Shown here one piece after another: positions 1-9,274 of a DNA stretch of 46,499 nt. Position numbers and translations under genes: made by a program. The notes beneath the pieces are model-generated. The model was not told where the DNA came from. It searched no databases and worked only from the letters and a program-made list of their open reading frames with translations. How positions within the stretch are numbered: position 1 is the stretch's first letter; the number at the start of each line of letters is the position of its first letter. The DNA is from an uncultured Pedosphaera sp. (GTDB lineage: Bacteria; Verrucomicrobiota; Verrucomicrobiia; Limisphaerales; Pedosphaeraceae), in assembly GCA_903930565.1 (NCBI GenBank), contig CAIYZC010000286.1, positions 1 through 46,499 on the forward strand. Reading direction: 5' to 3'.

Positions 1-1614
1 GGTCGGCCGACCCTCTTCCAACGTCAGCTCCAACCCCCAAAAGCCCGTATCCGTGCCGTCGCTGCGGTGGCAGACCACCGCATTCGTCAGTCCCGCCGGC
101 AGCCCCAACCAATGGACCACGGTGAACGCTTCCCACGGCTGCGCCCCGAAGCCGGGCACGGGGAAACTCAATTCGTCGTCCCCGTCGAACTCCACCGCCC
201 CGCCCGTCCGCCCCGTCGCGACGGTATTGCGCCGCAACGCCCCGCTGAAGCGGTTCGTGCCCACCAGCCCGGGAAACCGGTTTTCGGACAAGGATTGGTC
301 AAAGTTAAACCACGCCGCGGGACCGGCCGGCTCAACCGGACACACGGGGGGTTGGTGCAACCAGGCTTGGAACCCCGGTTCCGCCCCCTGCCGCGCCCGT
401 GCGGCGGCCGCGCGCGCCGCGGCCAGTTCGGCCGCGGTGGTGGTCAACGCCCGTTCCTGCTCCGGCGTCGGCAGCAGCAGCGCCGGCGTCGGCACGTGGT
501 TGGGCGCGCCCCACAGATACAGCCCGTTCTCGTCGATACTGTTGAAATAGGCCGCCAGTCGGTAGTAATCCCGCTGCGCCAAGGGGTCGTATTTGTGGTC
601 ATGACAGCGGCAGCATTCGAGCGTCAGCGCCAGAAAAGTCGTGCCGAAGGTGTGGACGCGGTCGGCGATATATTCATGCCGCCATTCCTCCGCGATGCTC
701 CCGCCCTCGTTGGTCTGGCGGTGCAGCCGGTTGAACGCCGTGGCCAGCCGTTGCTTCCGCGTGGCGCCGGGGAGCAAATCACCCGCCAATTGTTCGGTCA
801 GGAATTGGTCGAAGGGCAGGTTGCGGTTGAACGCCTCCACCACCCAATCCCGGTACGGCCAGGCGGGGCACAATTGATCGCTTTGGTACCCGTAACTATC
901 CGCGTAACGGGCCGCATCGAGCCAGGGCGTGGCCAGCCGCTCCCCAAAATGCGGCGAGGCCAGCAACCGATCCACGACCCGTTCAAACGCCGTCACGGAA
1001 TTATCCCGCTCAAAGGCGCTGATCTCGTCCACGCTCGGCGGCAGCCCGGTGAGATCGTACGTCACCCGGCGCAACCAACGGTCCCGGTCCGCCGGCGGGG
1101 AGGGCGCGAGCTTTTCCCGCTCCAGACGCGCCAGCACAAATTGATCGATGGGATTCCGCGGCCATTCCGTTTGCCGGATGGCGGGCGGCTGAATCGAATC
1201 CGCGGGCGGCAGCCAAGCCCAATGCGGTTGGTATTCCGCCCCGGCGGCGATCCACCGCCGCAGCGTTTCCTTTTCCGCGGCGTCCAGGGTGAGATGCGAG
1301 TCCGGCGGGGGCATCTGGCGCTCCGGGTCCGGGCTGAGGATGCGCTCCATCACCAAACTGGCCGCCGGCGCGCCGGGCACGATCGGATGAGTGCCCGCGG
1401 CCCGGCCGGGGCCGTAAGCGGCGGCCGGAAGGTCCAAGCGCAAACCGGCTTTGCGCGCGCCGGCGTCCGGACCGTGGCAGCGGAAACAGCGGTCCGACAA
1501 AATGGGCCGGATCTCCCGGTTGAACCCGGGCGGCTCCGCACCGATGGTCCGGCGGTCGGCCCCCGCCACGACGAGCGCGGCGGCGCAAGCCAGAATACGT
1601 ATGCGCTGCTTCAT
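1..1614 (-). CDS. PSD1 / DUF1549-DUF1553 domain protein with planctomycete-type cytochrome C domain (3' end outside window)
   Basis: Reverse-strand translation from the ATG at 1614 stays open to base 1: MKQRIRILACAAALVV...FNREIRPILSDRCFRCHGPDAG...HWAWLPP...WPRNPIDQFVLARLEREKLAPSPPADRDRWLRRVTYDLTGLPPSVDE...LECCRCHDHKYDPLAQRDYYRLAAYFNSIDENG. Not listed in the supplied ORF track, apparently because it has no stop inside the window. Confidence 0.9.
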   Translation of the reverse strand, partial: MKQRIRILACAAALVVAGADRRTIGAEPPGFNREIRPILSDRCFRCHGPDAGARKAGLRLDLPAAAYGPGRAAGTHPIVPGAPAASLVMERILSPDPERQMPPPDSHLTLDAAEKETLRRWIAAGAEYQPHWAWLPPADSIQPPAIRQTEWPRNPIDQFVLARLEREKLAPSPPADRDRWLRRVTYDLTGLPPSVDEISAFERDNSVTAFERVVDRLLASPHFGERLATPWLDAARYADSYGYQSDQLCPAWPYRDWVVEAFNRNLPFDQFLTEQLAGDLLPGATRKQRLATAFNRLHRQTNEGGSIAEEWRHEYIADRVHTFGTTFLALTLECCRCHDHKYDPLAQRDYYRLAAYFNSIDENGLYLWGAPNHVPTPALLLPTPEQERALTTTAAELAAARAAAARARQGAEPGFQAWLHQPPVCPVEPAGPAAWFNFDQSLSENRFPGLVGTNRFSGALRRNTVATGRTGGAVEFDGDDELSFPVPGFGAQPWEAFTVVHWLGLPAGLTNAVVCHRSDGTDTGFWGLELTLEEGRPT

Positions 1615-1718
1615 GCCCCGCCAACATGCCCGGAACCCGGGCGGGAGGCAATCCGGCAACCACGCGGTGTCAAAAATAAGGCGGGGCGGGCCGCCCGCCG
1701 GCCCGCCCCGCCGCCAAC

Positions 1719-2633
1719 TCAACCCGTCGTCGCCAACCGTGACGCCAGCAGCGGCGTCAATACCCCGCCCGAGCTGCCCGCCGGCACGAAGGTGAGTTTG
1801 GCCTGGCTCGCCAGCAGATTCTGCGTTTCCAGGATTTCAAACAACGCCGCCGCCACCTCCGGATCCCGCGAGAGTAGGTCCAGCGCCCGGCCCACGATTT
1901 CCGGCCGCATCGCGGCCGCCTTGGCGAATTCCACCGCGGCCTGCCGCTCGGCCGTGCTCCGGATGATGCTCACTTGGTTCGCCCCGCCTTGCTTGATGGC
2001 CGAGGTCACCTGGCGCAACCGGTTGACCACCTTTTCCTCAATCTGCTTGATCATGCCGCCGTCCCGGAAATGGACCTTGCGGATGTACACCGAGCCCAGT
2101 TGGTAGCCCCACTCGTTGGAGATCGCCGTCACCTCCGCCCGCACGGTTTGGCTCATGGAATGCCGGTTTTCCAGCATGTCCGCCAATTTCAGGTTGCTCA
2201 GGCAACGCACGGTCGAATTGCTGACGTTCGCGGCCAAAGAACCCCGGGGATCCGCGTTCTTGAACAAATAGGAAACCGGATCGCTGATTTGCATCTCATA
2301 CCAAATCCCGATGCCCATCGGCGCGCCCTCCTCGGAATTCACCGGCTGGCTGCGCAGGTAATCCTGGTCCAACCGCAGGTCGATCACCCGCCGCGCCCCG
2401 AAGAACGGCACCAAAGGCGCCCGCCACCCGAGGCGGAACAGCAGCACGTGCAACCCCGGCTCATCGATCGTGGCGATCACCTTGCCGAACAAGAGGTACA
2501 CCTGGCACTCCCGCTCCCGCACGATGGTGTAAACCCCGAACCCCACCAGCAACCGCAAGAGCGCGGGCACCACCACAAAACACCCGGCGAACGTCACCAA
2601 GGCCGTCGCCCCCACCGTCATCAGGTTGATCAT
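1719..2633 (-). CDS. SPFH/Band 7 (prohibitin/stomatin-like) membrane protein
   Basis: 304 aa. N-terminal TM segment, then a Band-7-like core (YTIVRERECQVYLLFGKVIATIDEPGLHVLLFRLGW...) and a helical C-terminal region. ATGA overlap with the upstream SPFH gene. Confidence 0.85.
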   Translation of the reverse strand: MINLMTVGATALVTFAGCFVVVPALLRLLVGFGVYTIVRERECQVYLLFGKVIATIDEPGLHVLLFRLGWRAPLVPFFGARRVIDLRLDQDYLRSQPVNSEEGAPMGIGIWYEMQISDPVSYLFKNADPRGSLAANVSNSTVRCLSNLKLADMLENRHSMSQTVRAEVTAISNEWGYQLGSVYIRKVHFRDGGMIKQIEEKVVNRLRQVTSAIKQGGANQVSIIRSTAERQAAVEFAKAAAMRPEIVGRALDLLSRDPEVAAALFEILETQNLLASQAKLTFVPAGSSGGVLTPLLASRLATTG

Positions 2634-3613
2634 ACGTTGGCCTCCACAATCGCTTGTCCGGCTTGCCGGTATAATTTGAGCCGCACATTCCTAACATACG
2701 TGGGCAGCGCCTGCGGCCGGCCCGCTTTCAATTCCCCCAATTGCTTGGCCAGCGCGTTCAGCGGCTCCACTTCCGCCAACGCGTTCAGGGTTTCGATCTC
2801 CACCGCCCGACGGGATTGTTCGATCCGCTGATCCGCCGAGGCCTGCGCCAGACTGATGTCCGAGGACACGGCGTTGTGCGCGGTGTTGATCGCCGCCAAG
2901 GCCGATTCCACTTCCACTGGCGGATCGATGCCGGTGATCAGCGAGGCGTCCAGCACAATCCCGTACCGCGCCGCCGAGGCCGCGCATTCCCGGTCCATGT
3001 GCTCGTTCAAATCCCGCAGGTTCTTGCGGAGATCGTTGATGGAAATGCCGGTCACCGCCGCCGATTCCGTCGCCCCCTCCTCCGTCGGGGCGGGCGGCAC
3101 CTCGAAATTCGCGATCCGCTCCCGCAACACCGAGACAAAATAACCCATCACATGCGAAATCGGCCGCTTCACGCCGAAGGCGTAGGCATACATGTTGCGC
3201 TCGGACACCCGGTAGCGGATTTGGCCGGTCAAACCGGTGTTCAATTGATCCTTGGTCACCGCCTCCAAATAGGTGCCGCTCACGTTGGCACTCGGATTGT
3301 CCGGATCGTACGCCATGTTCAAGGTCTCCGTCGCGATGGAAATCCGGTAAACCCGCTCCCAAGGCCACTTGAAATACGGCCCCCCGGGCGGGATCACCCG
3401 CACCTGCGGGTAACAGTAGCGCTCCCGCTCCTCCGGGAGGAGGGACGCCGAAATCGGGTCGTCCAGCGAGGTCACCCCCTCCACCCGTTCGGCCCGGCCA
3501 AAGCGGGTCTTCACCGCCCGCTCATTCTGGTCGACCGAATAAAACCCGCCCACGCCGTAGCGCAGGATGAACCAGGCAAAAACACCAAGCAGGAAGCCAA
3601 GCAATATGGGCAT
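2630..3613 (-). CDS. SPFH/Band 7 (HflK-like) membrane protein
   Basis: 327 aa. N-terminal TM followed by GGFYSVDQNERAVKTRFGRAERV...GPYFKWPWERVYRISIATETLNM, then Ala/Glu-rich helices. Confidence 0.85.
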   Translation of the reverse strand: MPILLGFLLGVFAWFILRYGVGGFYSVDQNERAVKTRFGRAERVEGVTSLDDPISASLLPEERERYCYPQVRVIPPGGPYFKWPWERVYRISIATETLNMAYDPDNPSANVSGTYLEAVTKDQLNTGLTGQIRYRVSERNMYAYAFGVKRPISHVMGYFVSVLRERIANFEVPPAPTEEGATESAAVTGISINDLRKNLRDLNEHMDRECAASAARYGIVLDASLITGIDPPVEVESALAAINTAHNAVSSDISLAQASADQRIEQSRRAVEIETLNALAEVEPLNALAKQLGELKAGRPQALPTYVRNVRLKLYRQAGQAIVEANV

Positions 3614-3740
3614 AGGTTTTTAGGGGATTAAGGATAAAGTTGAACATTTTTGGAACCGCATGTCCAAAATCTACCACCCCGCCCAACCGCCTGCCATGGT
3701 AAAACCGCCGGCCCTTTGTAATCTCCCCGCCGCCCACGGC

Positions 3741-4661
3741 TCAGGTAATTCCGCGCTGCAACCGCTCAATCCGGTCTTCCAGCGGGGGATGGTCGGCAAA
3801 GAGCAAGGCAAAGCTGGGCGCCCCCTCGATCTTGAACGCCGCAAACGCCGGCGCCCGCCGCGACTCCTCCAACACCACCGCCGGATCATTGAGGCGCTGC
3901 AACGCCTGCAAAGCCTGAATCATGTTCTGCCGCCCCGCCAGTTTGGCCCCGCCCGCGTCGGCCGCATATTCCCGCACCCGCGAGAACCACGCCACCACGA
4001 TGAAACCCAGCACGGAAAAGACCATTTGGAACAATTGAATCAACAAAAACTCGATCCAAAAGCCGCCGCCGCGTTCCCGGTCGTCACTGTCCCGCGAACG
4101 CATCGCCTGCATCACGAAAAACGCCAGCACCCGCGCCAAAAACATGACAAATGCGTTGATCACCCCCTGCATCAGGGTCATGGTGACCATATCCCCGTTG
4201 GCCACGTGCGTGATTTCATGCCCCAGCACCCCGGCCAGTTCGTTGGCCCGCATCCGCGCCAGCAGGCCCGTGGACACGGCCACCAAGGCGCGCGCCCGCG
4301 TGGGCCCCGTGGCAAACGCGTTGATTTCTTCGGATTCGTAAACCCCGACTTCCGGCATTGCCGGCAGGTCCGCCGCCCGCGCCAATTGATGCACCGTCCG
4401 CACCAATTCCCGCAACTCGGGGTCGGTGGCGTCCGCCGGAATGACCTGCACCCCCAGCATCCATTTGGCCATGATCCGCGAGAGCCCCAGCGAAATGAAC
4501 GCGCCGACCATACCCCAGATCAGGCAGATCACCGCCAAGCCCCCCAACCCGCCCCGCGGGAAGTAGCGTCCCACCCCCAACAGCCCCAAAATGATGGAGA
4601 CCGTCACCACCACCAACACATTGACCGCCATCAACAAAAATATTCGCTTTGCAAATTGCAT
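3741..4661 (-). CDS. htpX: M48 family membrane metalloprotease HtpX
   Basis: Start placed at MQFAKRIFLLMAVNVLVVVTVSII (ATG at 4661). Zinc motif HEITH in LAGVLGHEITHVANGDMVTMTLMQGVINAFVMFLAR; C-terminal FADHPPLEDRIERLQ. Confidence 0.94.
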   Translation of the reverse strand: MQFAKRIFLLMAVNVLVVVTVSIILGLLGVGRYFPRGGLGGLAVICLIWGMVGAFISLGLSRIMAKWMLGVQVIPADATDPELRELVRTVHQLARAADLPAMPEVGVYESEEINAFATGPTRARALVAVSTGLLARMRANELAGVLGHEITHVANGDMVTMTLMQGVINAFVMFLARVLAFFVMQAMRSRDSDDRERGGGFWIEFLLIQLFQMVFSVLGFIVVAWFSRVREYAADAGGAKLAGRQNMIQALQALQRLNDPAVVLEESRRAPAFAAFKIEGAPSFALLFADHPPLEDRIERLQRGIT

Positions 4662-5069
4662 AAAATTGTTCGGTTTTACATCCCATTTCCGCCGCCCCGC
4701 CACCCCGTCGCGGCCGCACCCCAATATAACGCAATCCACGCCCCCGGCAAGCGCCCCCCCCCTGCGGCGTGCGGCTTCGGAAGGATGGAGAAGGGGATAC
4801 ACTATGGTTTGACCCCCATACGCTAATTCGCCAAACCCGCGGCGTCAAACCTGCTGAACGATCCACCTTGCACTTTCGCCACCCACCCGGGCGCTTCCCA
4901 CCCACCATGGAATTCCACCAGCGTGAACGGCTCTAAAAATTCAGGCCGTAGTGTAACCTTGGCTTGGCTTCCGTCGTCTGGGTGGTCAGATTGCCTGTAT
5001 TTCCGTGCGGTCCATGGTGGGCCACACGGGCGCAGCAAACAACTAAACCGATCGCAACGTAAGAATATT

Positions 5070-5579
5070 ATGCAACGCCTCAGCCTCCGTTCCTTTGTCA
5101 AAGCCGGCCTGTGCGCCCTCCTCGCCTTGGGCCTCGTCGTCACGACCCGCGCCGAAGACGCCAAAGTTTCCCCCGTCGGCACTTGGACTTTCGCCGGCGC
5201 CGGCCGTGGCGGCAATCCCGGGCCCACCCAAACCCTCAAGTTCAAGATGGATGGCGACAAATTGATGGGCACGATCAGCGGGGGCATGGGCCGCCGCAAC
5301 GCCAACGCCGATGCCGGCGCCACCCCTGCCGCCCCCCGCGAAACCAAGCTCGAAGAGGTCAAACTCGCCGGTGACATGATCAGCTTCAAGGTCACCCGCG
5401 CCGGCCGCAACGGCGGCGCCGCCACCGTCCAGAAATTCTCCGGCAAAATCAGCGGCGACAGCATCAAGGGCAAAATCGAGATCGAACGCGAAGGCCAGGA
5501 CCCCCGCTCCAACGACTGGGAAGCCAAGCGCGCCACGGAAACCCCGGCCGCTCCCGCCGCTCCCGCCGCCGCCAAGTAA
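5070..5579 (+). CDS. Small exported hypothetical protein
   Basis: Start at MQRLSLRSFVKAGLCALLALGLVVTTRAEDAK (signal peptide). Lipocalin-like strand pattern (VGTWTFAGAG...LKFKMDGDKLMGTISG...). Followed by a strong terminator. Confidence 0.68.
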   Translation: MQRLSLRSFVKAGLCALLALGLVVTTRAEDAKVSPVGTWTFAGAGRGGNPGPTQTLKFKMDGDKLMGTISGGMGRRNANADAGATPAAPRETKLEEVKLAGDMISFKVTRAGRNGGAATVQKFSGKISGDSIKGKIEIEREGQDPRSNDWEAKRATETPAAPAAPAAAK

Positions 5580-5620
5580 GCCAATCCGTTCCGCGGAACG
5601 GCCGACTTAACTCTTTCGCA

Positions 5621-5668
5621 AACCGGCTCGGACTTCCCTTCGGGGAGGTTCCGCGCCGGTTCTTTTTT
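5621..5668 (+). terminator. Rho-independent terminator
   Basis: AACCGGCtCGGAcTTCCC-TTCG-GGGAgGTTCCGcGCCGGTT followed by CTTTTTT. Confidence 0.78.
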
Positions 5669-5769
5669 GCCCGGCGCCGCGGGGCCGTTTGTCACGCCGT
5701 TTTCACCCGGTGGTCGCACTCCCGCCACCCGCCTGCCCCCAATTCTTCACCGCACACATGCCGTGCCGC

Positions 5770-6483
5770 ATGAAGAAACTAACCCTATTGCTTTTGGTTG
5801 CCGTGGTGTGTTCCGCCGGCATCTTTGCTTTTACCCGGCGCGGTGGCAGCCCGCCCCTGCCCGTGGTGGCACCGGCAGCGCCCGCCGCCGCCTTGGATTT
5901 GGCCGCCGTTCAAACCCAGGCGGCCACCGGATCGGCGCCCGCCCAAGCCCGCCTGGCCCAGGCGCTGGCCAAAGGGGAGGCGGGCAAACGTGATTTCGCG
6001 GCCGCCGCGGAGTGGTTCCGCAAAGCCGCGGAACAAGGCAACGCCGACGGACAGGTCGGACTCGCCGAATTGCTGGAAGCGGGCCAGGGGGTGAAAAAGG
6101 ACCTTTCCCGCGCCGTGGAGCTTTACCGCCAGGCGGCGACGAACGGGCATGCGGGGGCGCAATACAACCTGGCGTTTATGAACGAGTCCGGCCGCATCGG
6201 CCAAGTGGACCATCGCGCGGCCGCGCACTGGTATCAATTGGCCGCCGAGGGCGGCGAGACCCTGGCGCAATATGATCTCGCCCAACGCTACGAGCGGGGG
6301 GTGGGCGTGAAAGCGGACTTGGTGGAGGCCGCCAAATGGTTCCGCCTCGCCGCCGCGCACGGCCAACTTGAGGCCCGGGCCAGGCTCGCCGGCGTGGAAT
6401 CCAAACTGACCTCCGCCGAACGCCTGGAAGCAGCCCGCCGGGCGAATGAATTCACGCCCCGCCCGGCCGCCCCGGCCCATTGA
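5770..6483 (+). CDS. Sel1-like repeat (tetratricopeptide-type) exported protein
   Basis: Start MKKLTLLLLVAVVCSAG. Repeats such as AAEWFRKAAEQGNADGQVGLAELLEAGQGVKKDLSRAVELYRQAATNGHAGAQYNLAFM and AAKWFRLAAAHGQLEARARLA. Confidence 0.87.
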   Translation: MKKLTLLLLVAVVCSAGIFAFTRRGGSPPLPVVAPAAPAAALDLAAVQTQAATGSAPAQARLAQALAKGEAGKRDFAAAAEWFRKAAEQGNADGQVGLAELLEAGQGVKKDLSRAVELYRQAATNGHAGAQYNLAFMNESGRIGQVDHRAAAHWYQLAAEGGETLAQYDLAQRYERGVGVKADLVEAAKWFRLAAAHGQLEARARLAGVESKLTSAERLEAARRANEFTPRPAAPAH

Positions 6484-6500
6484 TCCTCGCCGCCACGGCC

Positions 6501-7130
6501 TCAGGCTGCGGCCAAGGCCCCTTTCGCGGCGCCCACGAACGCGCGCATTTTGACCGGATCCTTCCGCCCGGGAGCCGCTTCCACCCCGCTGGAAACATCC
6601 ACGGCGTACGGCCGCACTTGCCGAATGGCGGCGCCGACGTTTTCCGGCGTCAAACCGCCCGCCAGAAAAATTGGGCGTCCCAAATTGCCCGCTTGCCGCG
6701 CCAATTCCCAATTGAAGGTCGCCCCCGTGCCGCCGTGGCGGTCGGGCGTGTAGGCGTCCAGCAACCAGGCGCTGGTGGGATATGTCGGCAATTCCGCCAA
6801 AGTTTCCGGGCCTTTCATCCGGAAGGCCTTGATCGTCATCACGGGAAAGGACTGGCAGTACTCCGGCGTCTCAGCGCCATGAAATTGCAGCACATTCAAG
6901 CCGCATTCGGCGACGGCCTGGAGCACCAACTCGGCCGGGGCGTCCACAAACACCCCCACTTTGATAATGAATGGCGGCAGGGCCCGGGCGATCGCGGCCG
7001 CGGCGGGAACGGTGACGTAACGGGGGCTGGGGGCGTAAAACATCAACCCCACCGCGTCGGCGCCCGCCGCCGCCGCCGCTTCGCCGTCCGCGGGCGTGGT
7101 GATCCCGCATATTTTCACAATGGTGCTCAT
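6501..7130 (-). CDS. trpF: Phosphoribosylanthranilate isomerase
   Basis: 209 aa. MSTIVKICGITTPADGEAAAAAGADAVGLMFYAPSPRYV...LNVLQFHGAETPEYC...FLAGGLTPENVGAAIRQVRPYAVDVSSGVE. Confidence 0.96.
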   Translation of the reverse strand: MSTIVKICGITTPADGEAAAAAGADAVGLMFYAPSPRYVTVPAAAAIARALPPFIIKVGVFVDAPAELVLQAVAECGLNVLQFHGAETPEYCQSFPVMTIKAFRMKGPETLAELPTYPTSAWLLDAYTPDRHGGTGATFNWELARQAGNLGRPIFLAGGLTPENVGAAIRQVRPYAVDVSSGVEAAPGRKDPVKMRAFVGAAKGALAAA

Positions 7131-7284
7131 GCGCTGTTCGCGGCCGCAATCTACCCGCGGCCCGCCCGCGCGGCGACAGGAAAAAACTCACCCGCCCGCC
7201 CGTCGGCGGCTTGCACGCGGCCGGATTTGTGGTTCATTAGGGCCGTGACCCGGAGCCCAACTGGAAACCCAGCCGAACCTTGAT

Positions 7285-8394
7285 ATGGCCAAACATCTTT
7301 GCCTGCATTGCGACCGCCGTTTTGAAGTGCCGGAGGCGATGGAGATGGCGGAAATCACCTGCCCCCATTGCGGCCATCGGACCCGCCTGATCCCCCTCAC
7401 CCCGGGCGCCGGGCGCGGCTTGAAGCTGCCCGCGCTGGAGGCCCCCACCGGTTTGACCCTGGCCGACGTGAGCGCCACCGCCGCGGACCTGATTGCCAAC
7501 GTGGAAAAGGTGATCGTGGGCAAACGGGAAGCGGTGGTGCTGACCGTGGCGACCCTGCTCGCCGAGGGCCATTTGCTGCTGGAAGACGTGCCCGGGGTCG
7601 CCAAAACGATGCTGGCACGGGCGCTGGCGGTGAGCGCCGGCTGCACCTTTAAACGCATCCAATGCACCCCCGACCTGCAACCCTCGGATGTCCTGGGCCA
7701 GCCCGTGCTGGATCCGAAGACCGGCCGCACGGAGTTCAGCTTCGGCCCCTTGTTCGCCCAATTGGTGCTCGTCGATGAAATCAACCGCGCCAGCCCCCGC
7801 ACCCAGGCCGCGATGCTGGAGGCCATGGGCGAGCGCACCGTGACCGACGGCCGGATCACTTACGACCTGGAACGTCCGTTCATGGTGCTCGCCACCCAAA
7901 ACCCCATCGAACAACAGGGCACGTATCAACTGCCCGAAGCCCAACTGGACCGCTTCCTCATCCGCCTGAGCCTCGGCTACCCCGCCCCGGCGGATGAAAA
8001 GCGGATGTGCGAACGGTTCCAACTACGGCATCCCATAGAAACCCTCACCCCGGTCACCGCGGCGGACCGGATCACGCAGTGCCAGGCCGCGGTGCGCGCG
8101 GTGCCCATCCCGGAGGCGGTCACCGACGCCGTATTGCAGCTCGTGCTGGCCACCCGGCGCCACGCGGCATTGCTGCTCGGGGCCAGTCCGCGCGGTTCGC
8201 TGGGCTTGCTGCGCATGGCCCAAGCCCTGGCCGTGATCCGCGGTCAAACCCAGGTGACGCTCGATTTGGTGCGGGAATTGGCGCCGTTCGTGATCACCCA
8301 CCGCTTGCTGCCGCAGCGCCACCTGCCGCCCACCACCGCGGCGGCGGCCATGGCGGAAATCCTCGGCGGACCCATCGCCGCGCCGGCCGCTTAA
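7285..8394 (+). CDS. MoxR-family AAA+ ATPase with N-terminal zinc ribbon
   Basis: N-terminal MAKHLCLHCDRRFEV...EITCPHCGHRT (two CxxC), then EAVVLTVATLLAEGHLLLEDVPGVAKTMLARALA (Walker A region), QLVLVDEINRASPRTQAAMLEAMGERTVT (Walker B) and LATQNPIEQQGTYQLPEAQLDRFL. Confidence 0.93.
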   Translation: MAKHLCLHCDRRFEVPEAMEMAEITCPHCGHRTRLIPLTPGAGRGLKLPALEAPTGLTLADVSATAADLIANVEKVIVGKREAVVLTVATLLAEGHLLLEDVPGVAKTMLARALAVSAGCTFKRIQCTPDLQPSDVLGQPVLDPKTGRTEFSFGPLFAQLVLVDEINRASPRTQAAMLEAMGERTVTDGRITYDLERPFMVLATQNPIEQQGTYQLPEAQLDRFLIRLSLGYPAPADEKRMCERFQLRHPIETLTPVTAADRITQCQAAVRAVPIPEAVTDAVLQLVLATRRHAALLLGASPRGSLGLLRMAQALAVIRGQTQVTLDLVRELAPFVITHRLLPQRHLPPTTAAAAMAEILGGPIAAPAA

Positions 8395-9173
8395 GCCCGC
8401 TCCGCCGGCAGCCGCCGGAGCAAGGCGCGCCCCCGGCGCACCCACACCCGGTCCCGGCGGCGTTGGTAGGCCGGCGCGTGCGCGTCGTCAGCGATCACAT
8501 CCCGCAGCTCCGCGCGGGCGGGCTCCGGCTCCCCGCGCGCCACGTACAATTCGGCCAGTTGCACCTTGGCCCGCGGATAGGCGTGACGCGCGGTGACCTG
8601 CTGCCACAGCGCCAAGGCGGCCTCCTGCTCCCCCAATACCGTCAGCGTTTCCGCCAGCCCCATGAGGGAGTGCCCGTACTCGTGCTGCGGATTCTCCGCG
8701 CACACCCCTTCCAGCCACGGCCGCGCCGCCGCCGCCTGCCCCTGCCGCAGCAGGCATTGGCCGAAATGCGCCCGGGCGTCAATATCTTGCGGCTCCCGCT
8801 CCAAGGACGCCCGGTAGCTCGCGGCGGCCTTCTCCAAGCGCCCCTGTTGGAAGTAAATGTCGGCCAGTTGGAGATGGTGATGGGCCTTGTCCAAGTGGTG
8901 GATTTTCGCCTGCAACTCCCGGATGCGTTTCCGGTGGTGCGCCCCGGGCAGCTCGAAACCCCGCGTGGCCGAAGGCGCCTCCCGGTAAACCGCGAAGTAA
9001 TACCACAACGCCGAAATGCCGAACCCGGCGAAAATAAACAGGGCCCACAACCATTCCCGCCGCCGGATGGCGTCCACCCCCATCCACAACTGAAACAGCC
9101 CGATCAGCGCCGCCACGGGGTGCTGGGTGTAGAACTGCCACTCGGTCAGTTGGGTGAGAAACGACGCGACCAT
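8391..9173 (-). CDS. Membrane-anchored tetratricopeptide repeat protein
   Basis: 260 aa. Two N-terminal hydrophobic segments, then TPR-like repeats (HHHLQLADIYFQQGRLEKAAASYRASLEREPQDIDARAHFGQCLLRQG...). Confidence 0.8.
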   Translation of the reverse strand: MVASFLTQLTEWQFYTQHPVAALIGLFQLWMGVDAIRRREWLWALFIFAGFGISALWYYFAVYREAPSATRGFELPGAHHRKRIRELQAKIHHLDKAHHHLQLADIYFQQGRLEKAAASYRASLEREPQDIDARAHFGQCLLRQGQAAAARPWLEGVCAENPQHEYGHSLMGLAETLTVLGEQEAALALWQQVTARHAYPRAKVQLAELYVARGEPEPARAELRDVIADDAHAPAYQRRRDRVWVRRGRALLRRLPAERA

Positions 9174-9274
9174 GTTCCCCCAGATTAATGCGCCCGGTCG
9201 GAGCCGGCAATCATTCTCCCGAATCGACTTGTTTTTTCCCGCCTTTTGGGCAACTTTACGCCCGGCCTTGCCCG

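Noticed and set aside
67-2106. 679-aa plus-strand ORF
   Set aside because: Antisense to the PSD1 gene and SPFH genes; Arg/Pro/Gly-rich, no domain logic. High-GC shadow ORF.
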